Source: Alphaproteobacteria bacterium
GTDB lineage: Bacteria; Pseudomonadota; Alphaproteobacteria; Sphingomonadales; Emcibacteraceae
Reading direction: 5' to 3'
Assembly: GCA_030428615.1 (NCBI GenBank)
Contig: JAUIDN010000004.1
Coordinates: 1-64,000, forward strand
Length of the DNA: 64,000 nucleotides
Shown here: positions 1 to 8,789 of the stretch, one piece after another
How the letters are laid out: every line of letters begins with the position of its first letter
Position numbering within the stretch: the stretch's first letter is position 1
Notes under the pieces: generated by a model
What the model was told of the DNA's origin: nothing
What the model saw: only the letters and a program-made list of their open reading frames with translations
The model's database searches: none
Program-made: the position numbers and the translations under genes

Positions 1-123
1 TCCAAACATTCGCAGGCGAAGCTGAATGCAGTGGCGCGACAGCTCAATGAACGACCAAGAAAAACGCTGGACTTCAGAAGTCCAGCATATAAATTTAACC
101 AATGTGTTGCAGCGACCGGTTGA
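1..123 (+). CDS. IS30-family transposase, C-terminal fragment
   Basis: An open frame enters from the left edge and ends at TGA 121-123, giving 40 residues. They include LNERPRKTLDFRSPA followed by KFNQCVAATG, the usual end of IS30-family DDE transposases (the region after the catalytic glutamate). The rest of the element lies outside the window. The right inverted repeat of the insertion sequence should fall just after the stop, next to the first copy of the 18-bp interspersed repeat. The presence of a transposase marks the first 2.3 kb as accessory DNA. Only the 3' end is visible, so whether the transposase is intact cannot be judged. Confidence 0.85.
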   Translation, partial: SKHSQAKLNAVARQLNERPRKTLDFRSPAYKFNQCVAATG

Positions 124-130
124 GACCGCC

Positions 131-146
131 ACCCAAAGCGGACGTT
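131..146 (-). repeat. Interspersed repeat copy R1 (inverted)
   Basis: ACCCAAAGCGGACGTT is the reverse complement of the unit AACGTCCGCTTTGGGTCG seen at 705, 1252 and 2266. It lies directly after the IS30 fragment and before the lipoprotein gene. Confidence 0.75.
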
Positions 147-219
147 GAGCTTTATGTCAAATTCGATTATCTTAAGTCAAATTAAAGATGTAACTAATTC
201 TTATTGTGGGGAGCTTGAA

Positions 220-678
220 TTGAACTCAATTATTCGTGTAGTCGTTTTTGGCTCTATATGTATTACCTTGTTAAACGCATGCGACATATCGTTTGAATCT
301 GAACAACCTGTGCAAGACATAAATGGTTGTTATCGATATTCTGCGTCTTCTTATATTGATACTTTCTGTATAAATGAAAATAACACCTACCAACAAAAAC
401 GAACTCAAAATGGTTTAGAAACAATATATAATGAAGGCAAGTGGCAATCATTTGAATATAGCTGGGACCCTGATCAGGGAAATTACATTGCCCTTGATGT
501 ATTTGATTTTCATAAAATTCAAAACATAGATGATGGAAGCACAATTCGAGTAGACAAGATTAATTTGTACCCTAAAAAAATTGGCAGCGAGCACCCATCT
601 TTTAGAGTAGGTTTTGCTGTAAAGTATGATGATTATAGATATTGGGATGGCTTGAAATATATCAAAGATGTGCCCTAA
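220..678 (+). CDS. Putative lipoprotein of unknown function
   Basis: The frame is open from 145, but I place the start at TTG 220 because a good SD sequence (GGGGAG at 207-212) sits 7 nt upstream and translation then begins with a short signal peptide (NSIIRVVVFGSICITLLNAC). That peptide ends in a lipobox-like LLNA-C, so Cys at about residue 21 would be lipidated. The mature part (about 130 residues) is acidic and rich in Tyr/Asp, with alternating hydrophobic residues suggesting a beta-rich periplasmic domain. I recognise no family. The gene is AT-rich and bracketed by inverted repeat copies R1 and R2, as expected for a horizontally acquired single-gene unit. An upstream ATG at 154 would give a longer, poorer leader. 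Confidence 0.6.
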   Translation: MNSIIRVVVFGSICITLLNACDISFESEQPVQDINGCYRYSASSYIDTFCINENNTYQQKRTQNGLETIYNEGKWQSFEYSWDPDQGNYIALDVFDFHKIQNIDDGSTIRVDKINLYPKKIGSEHPSFRVGFAVKYDDYRYWDGLKYIKDVP

Positions 679-704
679 TATCACATTTGCTTCTTACAAA
701 TTCC

Positions 705-722
705 AATGTCCGCTTTGGGTCG
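705..722 (+). repeat. Interspersed repeat copy R2
   Basis: AATGTCCGCTTTGGGTCG, one mismatch from the family unit. It is followed by GAAGCAG and lies between the convergent ends of the lipoprotein gene and the next minus-strand gene. Confidence 0.75.
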
Positions 723-729
723 GAAGCAG

Positions 730-1179
730 TCACTTTCTTTTTTGTTCTCTAGAAGCGTCGTGCTGCCTGCACTTTACTATTTTCGATTGTGAATAAGTTG
801 ATCCTATATCTGTTATAATTTCGAAAGTGTACTTACCGAGGTCGCCCACCGGATAAATTCCGGACACTTCAATATTTTGAACATCAGTTGTAAATTCACA
901 AGTCATTTTAGCAGTGCGAAGCCAGCCTTTAGGTATGTTGCATTTTGCTAATTCAGTCGCGAGTTTCTCGCTCCAAATCTGCGCTAACTGATTAATTTCA
1001 GCTGTACCAAGTGACGAACTAGAACCTAAAAGGTCCAAATGAACGATTTCGATTTTATGATCCACGGCTGCCTTGTAAATTTTGCCAATCGCCCAATAAC
1101 CGTTTAGATCGTTATTCCTGCTAACAAACGCGCCAACAATACCTTGAAGAATGTTTTTAAGGTCTTTGCGCCTAGCCAT
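730..1179 (-). CDS. Conserved-looking hypothetical protein (149 aa)
   Basis: The frame begins MARRKDLKNILQGIVGAFVSRNND, basic at the N-terminus and acidic and mixed alpha/beta further on, with no signal peptide or membrane span. One feature is a short Ser-rich stretch (LLGSSSSLGTAE) near residue 52. The C-terminus is basic (REQKRK). I do not recognise the family and assign no function. It is a single gene bounded by repeat copies R2 and R3 and faces the lipoprotein gene convergently. Its stand-alone position between repeats and next to an IS end suggests mobile cargo. Confidence 0.55.
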   Translation of the reverse strand: MARRKDLKNILQGIVGAFVSRNNDLNGYWAIGKIYKAAVDHKIEIVHLDLLGSSSSLGTAEINQLAQIWSEKLATELAKCNIPKGWLRTAKMTCEFTTDVQNIEVSGIYPVGDLGKYTFEIITDIGSTYSQSKIVKCRQHDASREQKRK

Positions 1180-1251
1180 AATGTTTTATACACCCAACGA
1201 AAATAATTGTAATTATACTACCTGATTTTATCTAACCAGCACAACAAAGGC

Positions 1252-1269
1252 AACGTCCGCTTTGGGTCG
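1252..1269 (+). repeat. Interspersed repeat copy R3
   Basis: Exact unit AACGTCCGCTTTGGGTCG. With R4 (1336-1353) it forms an inverted pair (17 of 18 bases complementary) spaced by 66 nt, so the 1252-1353 stretch could fold into one long hairpin. Confidence 0.8.
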
Positions 1270-1335
1270 CTAGAAGACACTCAGAGCGTGCTGTAATGCC
1301 CGAAACAGAATTTTATGGTGACTGAAAACCGCTTT

Positions 1336-1353
1336 CGACCCAAAGCAGACGTT
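1336..1353 (-). repeat. Interspersed repeat copy R4 (inverted)
   Basis: CGACCCAAAGCAGACGTT, reverse complement of the unit with one change. It touches the 3' end of the membrane protein gene that begins at 1353. Confidence 0.8.
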
Positions 1354-2102
1354 CAGAACTTGTTATTTTGCCCCCGAAACGGATAATAAAGAGCCGCCAG
1401 GTAAATTACCTGAATTATCACTAAACGTGCCTGATAACCAAGTTCCATCACTACACCGAAGAGTATGGTTTCATCAAAGCTTTTAGCAGGGCCAATAACA
1501 ATTACCTCGCCACCATAGACGGCGTTCCGCTCAATAAAGAACCATTCGATGAAGTCTCTATGATCGATGTACACCACATACAGTAAATAAAATATCATCA
1601 GGCAAATAATGTTTTTCTTCTGCAGCAACGTCTCTAGCGCCCGTGAAATATCAGGCAAAAAATAGCGGTACCGTGTGTAGCCCTTCAATATAGCCACCAA
1701 AAATATGGAAAATAAACAGAGCAGTACCGGCCATATCATATATCGTATGACTGGGTCCTCTGTTGCATCATACGCTTCTAAGTTAAACAATTTTTGGGTC
1801 AGCTCAAGCTCAACAATAACATATCCTATCATTTGGAGAGAACAGAGAATAAAAATCACAATCAACGTGAGCGCTTTTATGTTGATCCACAATTTGTGCC
1901 AGATTTTACGAAAGGATAGGGTTTTATTTTGCTCTGCGCAATCAACTGTCATTACTAATATAATGGTCTCTATAATCACGTAAATATTATATATAAATCC
2001 ATCGACGCTTGCTTCTAGCTCGCCGTTACCTTCAAAATATAGTTGGTCCAGACCGGCGATAAGGGGAAAAAATTCTCCGACTAATGTAGGCAATGCAAAC
2101 AA
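1353..2102 (-). CDS. Multi-pass membrane protein of unknown function, start unclear
   Basis: The 249-residue protein has about five or six hydrophobic segments, including one at residues 40-55, one near 80-100 and one near 125-145. TTG 2102 is the first canonical start, but the frame stays open upstream to 2225 and the added residues read like a genuine N-terminus (DILKYSFTAPWRVGRSWWAV), running into the first hydrophobic stretch. No ATG, GTG or TTG lies in that extension. A GGGGG tract at 2210-2214 sits 5-8 nt before ATC 2202-2204 and ATA 2199-2201. Either a non-canonical start is used or the start has mutated. It is a single gene between repeats R4 and R5. No family is recognised. Confidence 0.5.
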   Translation of the reverse strand: MFALPTLVGEFFPLIAGLDQLYFEGNGELEASVDGFIYNIYVIIETIILVMTVDCAEQNKTLSFRKIWHKLWINIKALTLIVIFILCSLQMIGYVIVELELTQKLFNLEAYDATEDPVIRYMIWPVLLCLFSIFLVAILKGYTRYRYFLPDISRALETLLQKKNIICLMIFYLLYVVYIDHRDFIEWFFIERNAVYGGEVIVIGPAKSFDETILFGVVMELGYQARLVIIQVIYLAALYYPFRGQNNKF

Positions 2103-2264
2103 TAAAAATGCCCAAAAAACTAATTGCCAGAAAACCGCCCACCACGATCGCCCGACCCGCCACGGGGCTGTGAATGAATATTTAAGGATGTCGGTGTTTA
2201 TGATCTTTACCCCCGAAACTACTCTTTATATTATATAAATCTAGCACATACTTATCATTGAGCC

Positions 2265-2294
2265 AAGCGTCTGCTTTGGGTCGATAGCAGACGT
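2265..2294 (+). repeat. Interspersed repeat copy R5 with hairpin
   Basis: AAGCGTCTGCTTTGGGTCG (2265-2283) is followed by its own partial complement: CGTCTGCT (2268-2275) pairs perfectly with AGCAGACG (2286-2293) around a 10-nt loop. This is the fullest copy and suggests that the complete unit is a palindromic element. Confidence 0.75.
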
Positions 2295-2338
2295 ATTCGT
2301 TTTCCTACCATGTCATCTTCGGCTCAGAAAAATATCAA

Positions 2339-2367
2339 TAAAAAAGCCGGACTGTAAAAGCCCGGCT
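2339..2367 (-). terminator. Intrinsic terminator after the PuuD-like gene
   Basis: On the minus strand AAGCCGG (2367-2361) pairs with CCGGCTT (2349-2343) and is followed by a run of five T. It lies 24 nt beyond the stop of the gene at 2391-2873. Confidence 0.7.
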
Positions 2368-2390
2368 TATTATAATCTATGTGCTGCCCC

Positions 2391-2873
2391 TTACATGATC
2401 GGGTTTTGAACCGAAATCATTGATGCAAGCATCGGGATAGACAGCATTGTATTTGTGCGTGAGAAAAGCATGGCTTTTCTCGCGGCGGCGGGTTTTGCGT
2501 CCGCTTCCGCCTCAACAATGCCGAGAGCGATTTTCTGATTTGGCCAAATGACAAACCAGACATTAAACCACATAATGATGCCAAGCCACATGCCGAAGCC
2601 GATATTTGGTGCCTTAAGCGTTAGGGCATCAACAAGGTAGCCATTCATCATGGCGAGCAATAGACCGAATATAACGGTGAACATCGCGCCCCAACGGAAC
2701 CAGAAAAGCGCCTCAGGGGCAATAACTTTGCCGATGGCCGGTTTCTGTTCATCAGGAATTTTTGGCATACTTGGGATTTGAACAAAGTTAAAATACCAAA
2801 GCAGGCCAATCCACATTACCCCACTGATTACGTGCAGATAGCGGATAAGAAATAGTCCAAATTCATGTGTCAT
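2391..2873 (-). CDS. PuuD-like (urate hydroxylase N-terminal type) membrane protein
   Basis: 160 residues with four hydrophobic helices. The N-terminus LIRYLHVISGVMWIGLLWYFNFVQ, together with the later WLGIIMWFNVWFVIWPNQK, matches the membrane domain found in PuuD/DUF989 proteins. Conserved histidine and tryptophans in the first helix suggest haem or cofactor contact, though that is inference. Full PuuD enzymes carry a C-terminal cytochrome c domain, which is absent here, so urate oxidation should not be assumed. Start ATG 2873 has SD GGGAGAG. It follows a 48-residue membrane peptide gene by 15 nt and ends in a terminator, so the two form a small operon. Confidence 0.6.
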   Translation of the reverse strand: MTHEFGLFLIRYLHVISGVMWIGLLWYFNFVQIPSMPKIPDEQKPAIGKVIAPEALFWFRWGAMFTVIFGLLLAMMNGYLVDALTLKAPNIGFGMWLGIIMWFNVWFVIWPNQKIALGIVEAEADAKPAAARKAMLFSRTNTMLSIPMLASMISVQNPIM

Positions 2874-2888
2874 AATATCTCTCCCGAC

Positions 2889-3035
2889 CTACATGTTGTT
2901 CATCATGTCAGAAACGGCCTTTTCCGGCGCGCTCATCTGACTGTCGTATATTGCTTCCGTAGCAAAGACCATAATCACGGTAAGAACTATCCCCGCGACG
3001 ACGGTAAGTGGTAGTGATTCTAAAATTTTACCCAT
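2889..3035 (-). CDS. Small single-pass membrane protein (48 aa)
   Basis: ATG 3033-3035 is preceded by AGAGGG and opens a 48-codon frame ending at TAG 2889-2891. The peptide starts MGKILESLPL, has one hydrophobic helix (about residues 10-27, VVAGIVLTVIMVFATEA) and a polar C-terminal tail ending DMMNNM. The gene is 15 nt upstream of the PuuD-like gene, whose SD lies in the gap, so the two are probably co-transcribed. It may be a small accessory subunit of that membrane protein. I recognise no family. Support comes from the good SD, the clear helix and the tight spacing. Confidence 0.55.
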   Translation of the reverse strand: MGKILESLPLTVVAGIVLTVIMVFATEAIYDSQMSAPEKAVSDMMNNM

Positions 3036-3187
3036 TATTTTACCCTCTTAAAAAGTTTGAAGTTCTGCGTCCCTTATTATTAGGATCACTTGATCGTATG
3101 TTTAGAACGGGTTTAAACTTAACAGTAATTTAACCATGCGTCAAAAAGACTCTTGTATCTTTTAATATTTTCAGCCATTTAAGGCCT

Positions 3188-4030
3188 ATGTCCGAACTTG
3201 AAACATATTGTGCAAAACAGGTCAAAAAACATGATTATGACCGATTTCTGATTTCGCTTTTCGCCCCGTCCGAGGTGCGGGAGGACTTATTCTCGCTTTA
3301 CGCGTTTAATTATGAAGTGGCGAAAATAAGGGAAGCAGTAAGTGAGCCGATGCTTGGTGAAATCCGGCTTCAATGGTGGCGGGAAGCAATTGACGGCATT
3401 GCCGAAGGAAAACCGCGAAATCATGAAGTTGTCCTGCCGCTGAATAATGCGTTTCACAGACATTCGCTTCCCAAAGACAGTTTTATGAAAATAATTGATG
3501 CACGGGCGGCGGATATTTACGACGAACCCCCGGCGACCATTACGGAATTTGAGGATTATCTTGGCGCAACATCAGGCAATCTGATGAAGATGGCGGCGTT
3601 TATCGTGGGCGAACGGGATGACCATGTGCTGACGATGGCGTATGATATGGGGCTTGTCTGGGGATTGATTGGCACATTAAGGACGCTTCGCTATCATATC
3701 TCCCTCAATAAAGTATCGTTACCGCAGGATGTGATGGATGAATACGGATTGATGAAGCGGGATATATTCGCGATGGAGGAAAACGAAAAACTACGCAATT
3801 TAGTATGCGCTCTTTGTGGCTCCGCCGGGGGATATCTCGATCAGATTGCCGGGGATAAAAAATATCTGAACAAAGATGTGCGTTCGGTGTTCCTTCTTTC
3901 TGCGCTCAGCAGGAGTTATTTGAACATGTTTAAAAAAGCGGACTATAGCCCTTTTAAAATAAACGAAAAAGCAACGATGTTCCCACGTCAATGCCGTTTG
4001 TTCTTTTCAGCGCTATTTGGTTTGATGTAA
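3188..4030 (+). CDS. Squalene/phytoene synthase family protein, NDUFAF6-like
   Basis: 280 residues beginning [21 protein letters not shown]. The stretches [21 protein letters not shown] and RLQWWREAI mark the alphaproteobacterial/mitochondrial NDUFAF6 branch of the squalene/phytoene synthase fold. The paired DxxxD motifs that bind prenyl diphosphate in true synthases are not evident, which argues for a structural or assembly role (mitochondrial NDUFAF6 assists complex I assembly) rather than carotenoid synthesis. No carotenoid or hopanoid genes are adjacent. A complex I NDUFA12-type gene occurs elsewhere in the window (28149). The 3' end overlaps the 3' end of trmFO by 18 bp, convergently. 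Confidence 0.8.
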   Translation: MSELETYCAKQVKKHDYDRFLISLFAPSEVREDLFSLYAFNYEVAKIREAVSEPMLGEIRLQWWREAIDGIAEGKPRNHEVVLPLNNAFHRHSLPKDSFMKIIDARAADIYDEPPATITEFEDYLGATSGNLMKMAAFIVGERDDHVLTMAYDMGLVWGLIGTLRTLRYHISLNKVSLPQDVMDEYGLMKRDIFAMEENEKLRNLVCALCGSAGGYLDQIAGDKKYLNKDVRSVFLLSALSRSYLNMFKKADYSPFKINEKATMFPRQCRLFFSALFGLM

Positions 4031-5389
4031 CCAGCTTTCAAGCGCTTCAAGGGCACGTTTTGCCTTAAGGGGCTTTCTGTCTTTGCGTTTGATTTTACGG
4101 CCATCAATTTTTTTAATCTCAAGCGGCGGCATGATGCCGAAATTTACATTCATCGGCTGGAATGTTTTTGCGGTACCGGCACCTTCGATATGGCCGCCGG
4201 TTATATGATTTATAAGCGCGCCGAAGGCAGTCACGATTGGCGGGGATGTGATAGAGGTTCCCTGCGTTTCGGCGGCAAGGAACCGACCGGCCATGATGCC
4301 CATGGCGCCACTTTCCACATATCCTTCAACCCCAGTGATCTGGCCGGCAAACCGCAAACGTGGCATTGATTTAAGGCGCAGTTGGTCATCCAGAAGCTTC
4401 GGGCTATTAATAAAAGTGTTTCTGTGAAGCCCGCCAAGACGCGCGAACTCCGCTTTTTCAAGGCCGGGTATTTTTCTGAATATTTCTTTTTGAAAATTAT
4501 ATTTAAGTTTTGTTTGAAACCCTACCATATTGTACAGCGTACCCAGCTTATTATCCTGACGGAGCTGGACAACAGCATAGGGTCTTTCATCGGAATGGGG
4601 ATTGCTGAGACCGACCGGCTTCATGGGGCCGAATGAAAGGGTTTCGCGGCCGCGTTCGGCCATGACTTCAATCGGCATACAGCCTTCAAAAAAGGGAATG
4701 TCGCGCTCCCATTCTTTATAATCCGATTTTTCACCGTCGGTTATTGCGTCAATGAAGTTGTAATATTGTTCGCGGCTCATGGGGCAATTAATATAATCGG
4801 CACCACCTGCACCTTCATTGGCCCCCTTGTCATAGCGGCTTTGAAACCAGGCTTTGTTGAAATCGATTGTTTCCTTATAAATTATCGGGGCAATGGCATC
4901 AAAAAACTGAAGTTCATCAACACCGGTTATTTCAAGGATCGCCTTTGCCAGATTGTCTGAGGTGAGGGGGCCGGTCGCGATAATCACGTTGCCCCATTCT
5001 TCGGGCGGGATCGCGTCCACCTCGCCGCGCTCAAGCGTGAATAACGGGTGGGCAAGAAGTTTTGATTGCACGTAGTCACTAAACAGATCACGGTCAACCG
5101 CCAGTGCGCTTCCCGCTGGGACCTTGGTATGTTCGGCCGCTTCCATCATAAGGCTGCCCAGGCGACGCATCTCTTCATGAAGCAGCCCGACAGCGTTATT
5201 TTCCGGGTCATCGGAACGAAAGCTGTTGGAACAGACCATTTCGGCAAGGCCGTCCGTGTTGTGGGCATTGGTGGGTTTTACACCGCGCATTTCATGGATA
5301 ATGACGGGGATTTCAGCGTTAAGAAGCTGCCATGCTGCTTCGGTTCCGGCCATGCCGCCGCCGATGATATGTATAGGGGAAATGCTCAT
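4013..5389 (-). CDS. trmFO: Methylenetetrahydrofolate--tRNA-(uracil-5-)-methyltransferase TrmFO
   Basis: 458 residues. The N-terminal FAD-binding motif is [17 protein letters not shown], followed by the family signature [20 protein letters not shown], with the Cys used in catalysis. TrmFO forms ribothymidine at position 54 in the T-loop of tRNA, using methylene-THF as carbon donor and reduced FAD. Length and the C-terminal region (FGIMPPLE, then a basic KIKRKDRK stretch) are normal. Start ATG 5389. The gene is transcribed toward, and overlaps by 18 bp, the NDUFAF6-like gene. A 410-bp AT-rich region with a hairpin and a CtrA-type box separates it from uvrA. Confidence 0.95.
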   Translation of the reverse strand: MSISPIHIIGGGMAGTEAAWQLLNAEIPVIIHEMRGVKPTNAHNTDGLAEMVCSNSFRSDDPENNAVGLLHEEMRRLGSLMMEAAEHTKVPAGSALAVDRDLFSDYVQSKLLAHPLFTLERGEVDAIPPEEWGNVIIATGPLTSDNLAKAILEITGVDELQFFDAIAPIIYKETIDFNKAWFQSRYDKGANEGAGGADYINCPMSREQYYNFIDAITDGEKSDYKEWERDIPFFEGCMPIEVMAERGRETLSFGPMKPVGLSNPHSDERPYAVVQLRQDNKLGTLYNMVGFQTKLKYNFQKEIFRKIPGLEKAEFARLGGLHRNTFINSPKLLDDQLRLKSMPRLRFAGQITGVEGYVESGAMGIMAGRFLAAETQGTSITSPPIVTAFGALINHITGGHIEGAGTAKTFQPMNVNFGIMPPLEIKKIDGRKIKRKDRKPLKAKRALEALESWLHQTK

Positions 5390-5461
5390 TGCCTAGTCGT
5401 CTACATTGTTCGGCACGCTGATAGCATTCTTTTTAAAAAAATATAAGCCCAAAAATGATAA

Positions 5462-5484
5462 CGCCTGCTTGGGCAAAGCAGGCG
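5462..5484 (-). terminator. Hairpin, possible terminator or attenuator
   Basis: CGCCTGCTT (5462-5470) pairs with AAGCAGGCG (5476-5484) around a 5-nt loop. Read on the minus strand it is followed by TTATCATTTTT, a weak T tract. It could end uvrA read-through or a short transcript upstream of trmFO. Confidence 0.4.
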
Positions 5485-5566
5485 CATCAAAATGGAGTAA
5501 GTTGAGTATTATGGTATTACAGTTATGTTTGGGCATCTGTAATATTTTCAATATAGGACGAGAAAG

Positions 5567-5582
5567 TTAACAAAAGGTTAAC
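5567..5582. promoter_or_regulatory. CtrA-type box TTAA-N7-TTAAC
   Basis: TTAA CAAAAGG TTAAC matches the full alphaproteobacterial CtrA recognition sequence and reads as a box in both orientations (GTTAA...TTAAC). It lies 178 bp upstream of the trmFO start. Binding is not proven. Confidence 0.4.
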
Positions 5583-5799
5583 AACACTAAAAATTTTATA
5601 ATAATTTTTTTAAAACTGATCTTTTTATGTAAAATAATGTTATTTATCAAATGGTTAATGGGTTAATTTATGTGTAATATTTTTATCATGATCATTAAAT
5701 TTTTTATTTTCGAATACTTTGTTTCAACGAATATTAACCATAATAGTCCCATTTTGAGGCATATTAGAGTATTCTTAATTGCGTAATTTTCAGGCAATT

Positions 5800-8640
5800 T
5801 TAAAGTATTTTCTTTAAATACTGACCGGTGAAACTTTTTTTATTACCCGCAACTGTTTCCGGTGTTCCTTCTGCGATGATCATGCCGCCGCCGCTGCCGC
5901 CTTCCGGGCCAATATCAATGATCCAGTCGGCCGTTTTTATCACATCAAGATTATGTTCGATAATGATGACCGTGTTTCCCATGTCAACCAGCGCCTGAAT
6001 CACTTCAAGCAGTTTTTTAATATCTTCGAAATGAAGGCCGGTTGTCGGCTCGTCCAGAATATAAAGCGTCCGACCCGTCGACCGTTTTGAAAGTTCCTTG
6101 GAAAGTTTGACCCGCTGCGCTTCACCGCCGGAAAGGGTGGTGGCAGCCTGACCGATTTTAATATAATCAAGGCCGACCTTCTGCATCATTTTAATCTTGT
6201 CACGCACACTCGGGATGGCGGCGAAAAATTCAACGCCGTCTTCGACAGTCATATCAAGAATATCGGAAATGGATTTTCCCTTGAATTTTATTTCCAGTGT
6301 TTCGCGGTTGTAACGCTTTCCGTCACACACATCGCACTTGACGTAAACATCCGGCAGGAAATGCATTTCGATTTTTATAACGCCGTCCCCCTGACAGGCT
6401 TCGCAGCGGCCGCCTTTTACATTGAAGCTAAATCTTCCGGGTTTGTAACCGCGTGCTTTTGCTTCAGGAAGTCCGGCAAACCAGTCACGGATCGGCGTGA
6501 AGGCCCCGGTGTACGTGGCGGGGTTCGAACGCGGGGTGCGGCCAATTGGGGATTGGTCAATTTCCACTATCTTATCAATATATTCAAGTCCGGTAATGTC
6601 TTTATGTTTGCCGGGAATGACACGGCTTCTGTTTAATTTTCGTGCAACCGCCTTATAAAGAGTGTCGATGGTCAGGGTTGATTTTCCCGATCCGGATACG
6701 CCGGTAATGCAGGTCATGACACCAAGTGGAAATTTTGCAGTGACATTTTTAAGGTTGTTTCCCTCTGCTCCGGTGATGACAATTTCTTTTCGTTTCTTTC
6801 CAGCAAAATGACCTTTGCGCCTTTCTGCTGGAATTGGAATAGATCGTTTTCCGCTGAGATATTGGCCGGTTAGGCTTTTTTTGTTTTGCATAATCTGTTT
6901 TGGTGTGCCCTGTGCGACAACTTCACCACCATGGACACCAGCGCCGGGGCCCATATCAATCACATGATCAGCAGAAAGTATTGCTTCTTCATCATGTTCA
7001 ACAACCAATACCGAATTGCCCATATCACGAAGATTGCACAGTGTTTTTAAAAGTCGGCTATTGTCGCGTTGATGAAGCCCGATTGATGGTTCGTCAAGAA
7101 CGTAAAGAACCCCGGTAAGTCCGGAGCCAATCTGACTGGCGAGCCTTATACGCTGGCTTTCACCGCCGGATAGTGTGCCGGACGTACGTGAAAGGTTAAG
7201 ATATTCGAGGCCGACGTTATTCAAAAAACCAAGCCGTTCAGTGATTTCCTTAAGCACCCGGCTGGCGATTTCATTTTCCTTATCGGTAAGCTTCTTCGTC
7301 AACCCTTCGAACCATTCATATGATTTTTTAACCGAAAGCTCTGTAATTTCGCTGATATGCTTGCCGTCAATTTTAACGGCCAGTGCTTCCTGCTTCAACC
7401 GGTGCCCACCGCAAGCGTCACAGGTTGTGGCACTCTGGTATTTGGCGAGTTCCTCCCGTATCATGCTGCTGTCCGTTTCCCGCCAGCGGCGTTTGATATT
7501 ACCAATCACACCTTCAAATGACTTTTGCACCTTATAACTTTTGATATTATCGCTGTTATAGGTAATTTCAATTTCCTCATTACCACTTCCGTGAAGCAGG
7601 ATATCCTGATTTTTTTGGGATAGCTTTTCAAATGGCGTCGTGGTTTTAAAGCCGTAATGCCGGGCGACGCTTTCGAGCGTTTGAATATAATAGGGTGAAT
7701 TTGATTTTCCCCAGGGCGCGATAGCCCCATTGGCCGGGGAAAGTTTCTTATCCGGCACGACAAGGTCCGGGTCAAAATACAGTTTTTCGCCAAGTCCGTC
7801 GCAGGTCGGGCAGGCCCCAAACGGGTTGTTAAACGAAAATAGCCGGGGTTCAATTTCCTCTATTGTAAAGCCGGAGACAGGGCAGGCAAATTTCGCAGAA
7901 AATAATGTCCGCTCACCATTGTCTGCGGCTACTTCCACGATGGCAAGGCCGTCTGAAAGGCCAAGCGCCGTTTCGATACTGTCGGCGAGACGGGTTTCAA
8001 GTTCTGGTCTGACAACAAGCCTATCAACAACCACTTCGATATCATGTTTGATCTTTTTGTTAAGTTCGGGAACTTCTTCAATTTCGTAGAATTCGCCGTC
8101 CACTTTTACACGTTGAAAACCCGCTTTCAGAAGTTCGGCAAATTCCTTTCTATATTCACCTTTTCTGCCACGCACGATTGGAGAAAGTAGGTAAAGCCGT
8201 GTGCCTTCTTCCATTTCCATGACCTTGTCGACCATTTGGCTTACGGTCTGGCTGGTAATCGGAAGTCCGGTTGCCGGGGAATAGGGAACACCGATCCGCG
8301 CATATAAAAGACGCATATAATCATAGACTTCGGTAACGGTGCCTACCGTTGACCGCGGGTTTCGCGATGTTGTTTTCTGTTCGATCGAAATGGCGGGGGA
8401 TAGCCCTTCGATATGATCTGCATCTGGTTTTTGCATCATTTCCAGAAATTGCCGGGCGTATGCGCTTAGGGATTCGACGTATCGGCGCTGACCTTCCGCA
8501 TAAATCGTATCAAATGCAAGCGACGATTTTCCGGAGCCTGAAAGTCCGGTGATTACAACAAGTTTATCACGCGGAATATCAACATCCACGGACTTCAAGT
8601 TATGTTCCTTTGCACCGCGAACGGAAATTTCGGTTAGCAT
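5800..8640 (-). CDS. uvrA: Excinuclease ABC subunit A
   Basis: 946 residues, full length. UvrA is the dimeric ABC-type ATPase that finds bulky DNA lesions and loads UvrB in nucleotide excision repair. The first Walker A is GLSGSGKSS at residues 32-40 and the second is [10 protein letters not shown] in the C-terminal half. Zinc-binding cysteine pairs are visible (CDACGGHRL, and CEACQGDG with CDVCDGKRY). Two ABC signature motifs ([18 protein letters not shown]) are present. Start ATG 8640. It is divergent from ssb, with a LexA box between them, so SOS induction is expected. The arrangement uvrA < > ssb is common in Alphaproteobacteria. Confidence 0.97.
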   Translation of the reverse strand: MLTEISVRGAKEHNLKSVDVDIPRDKLVVITGLSGSGKSSLAFDTIYAEGQRRYVESLSAYARQFLEMMQKPDADHIEGLSPAISIEQKTTSRNPRSTVGTVTEVYDYMRLLYARIGVPYSPATGLPITSQTVSQMVDKVMEMEEGTRLYLLSPIVRGRKGEYRKEFAELLKAGFQRVKVDGEFYEIEEVPELNKKIKHDIEVVVDRLVVRPELETRLADSIETALGLSDGLAIVEVAADNGERTLFSAKFACPVSGFTIEEIEPRLFSFNNPFGACPTCDGLGEKLYFDPDLVVPDKKLSPANGAIAPWGKSNSPYYIQTLESVARHYGFKTTTPFEKLSQKNQDILLHGSGNEEIEITYNSDNIKSYKVQKSFEGVIGNIKRRWRETDSSMIREELAKYQSATTCDACGGHRLKQEALAVKIDGKHISEITELSVKKSYEWFEGLTKKLTDKENEIASRVLKEITERLGFLNNVGLEYLNLSRTSGTLSGGESQRIRLASQIGSGLTGVLYVLDEPSIGLHQRDNSRLLKTLCNLRDMGNSVLVVEHDEEAILSADHVIDMGPGAGVHGGEVVAQGTPKQIMQNKKSLTGQYLSGKRSIPIPAERRKGHFAGKKRKEIVITGAEGNNLKNVTAKFPLGVMTCITGVSGSGKSTLTIDTLYKAVARKLNRSRVIPGKHKDITGLEYIDKIVEIDQSPIGRTPRSNPATYTGAFTPIRDWFAGLPEAKARGYKPGRFSFNVKGGRCEACQGDGVIKIEMHFLPDVYVKCDVCDGKRYNRETLEIKFKGKSISDILDMTVEDGVEFFAAIPSVRDKIKMMQKVGLDYIKIGQAATTLSGGEAQRVKLSKELSKRSTGRTLYILDEPTTGLHFEDIKKLLEVIQALVDMGNTVIIIEHNLDVIKTADWIIDIGPEGGSGGGMIIAEGTPETVAGNKKSFTGQYLKKIL

Positions 8641-8699
8641 TTAGGCACCCTTTTTCGTCTTCTTTTACCGCAATTTAAGGGATTCGAAAAATAAGTAAA

Positions 8700-8714
8700 G
8701 TTCTTATTTTGTTC
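8700..8714. promoter_or_regulatory. LexA (SOS) box GTTC-N7-GTTC
   Basis: GTTC (8700-8703), 7 nt (TTATTTT), GTTC (8711-8714) is an exact match to the direct-repeat SOS box of Alphaproteobacteria. It lies 60 bp upstream of uvrA and 75 bp upstream of ssb, so one operator could control both. Confidence 0.8.
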
Positions 8715-8789
8715 TTTGTTGCATTCATGCTTGCGAGTGGCTATTGTGATGCATATTAGATTCGAATTTTTACTGAAGAAAGGTATGTC

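Larger units (their letters stand above)
5390..5799. other. AT-rich intergenic region between uvrA and trmFO
   Basis: 410 bp with no convincing protein-coding frame on either strand. It contains a 9-bp perfect hairpin (5462-5484), a CtrA-type box (5567-5582), several further TTAA motifs around 5650-5675, and long A/T runs. On the minus strand the box, a TATATT and the hairpin lie in an order that would suit a short non-coding transcript, but nothing here proves one. Confidence 0.4.

Noticed and set aside
131-2294. Integron attC sites for the five repeats
   Set aside because: Only R1 is followed by a GTTRRRY-type core; the other copies do not fit, and no integrase gene is visible.
4382-5446. 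Plus-strand frames inside trmFO
   Set aside because: They are shadows of a clearly recognisable gene on the other strand and have no family features.
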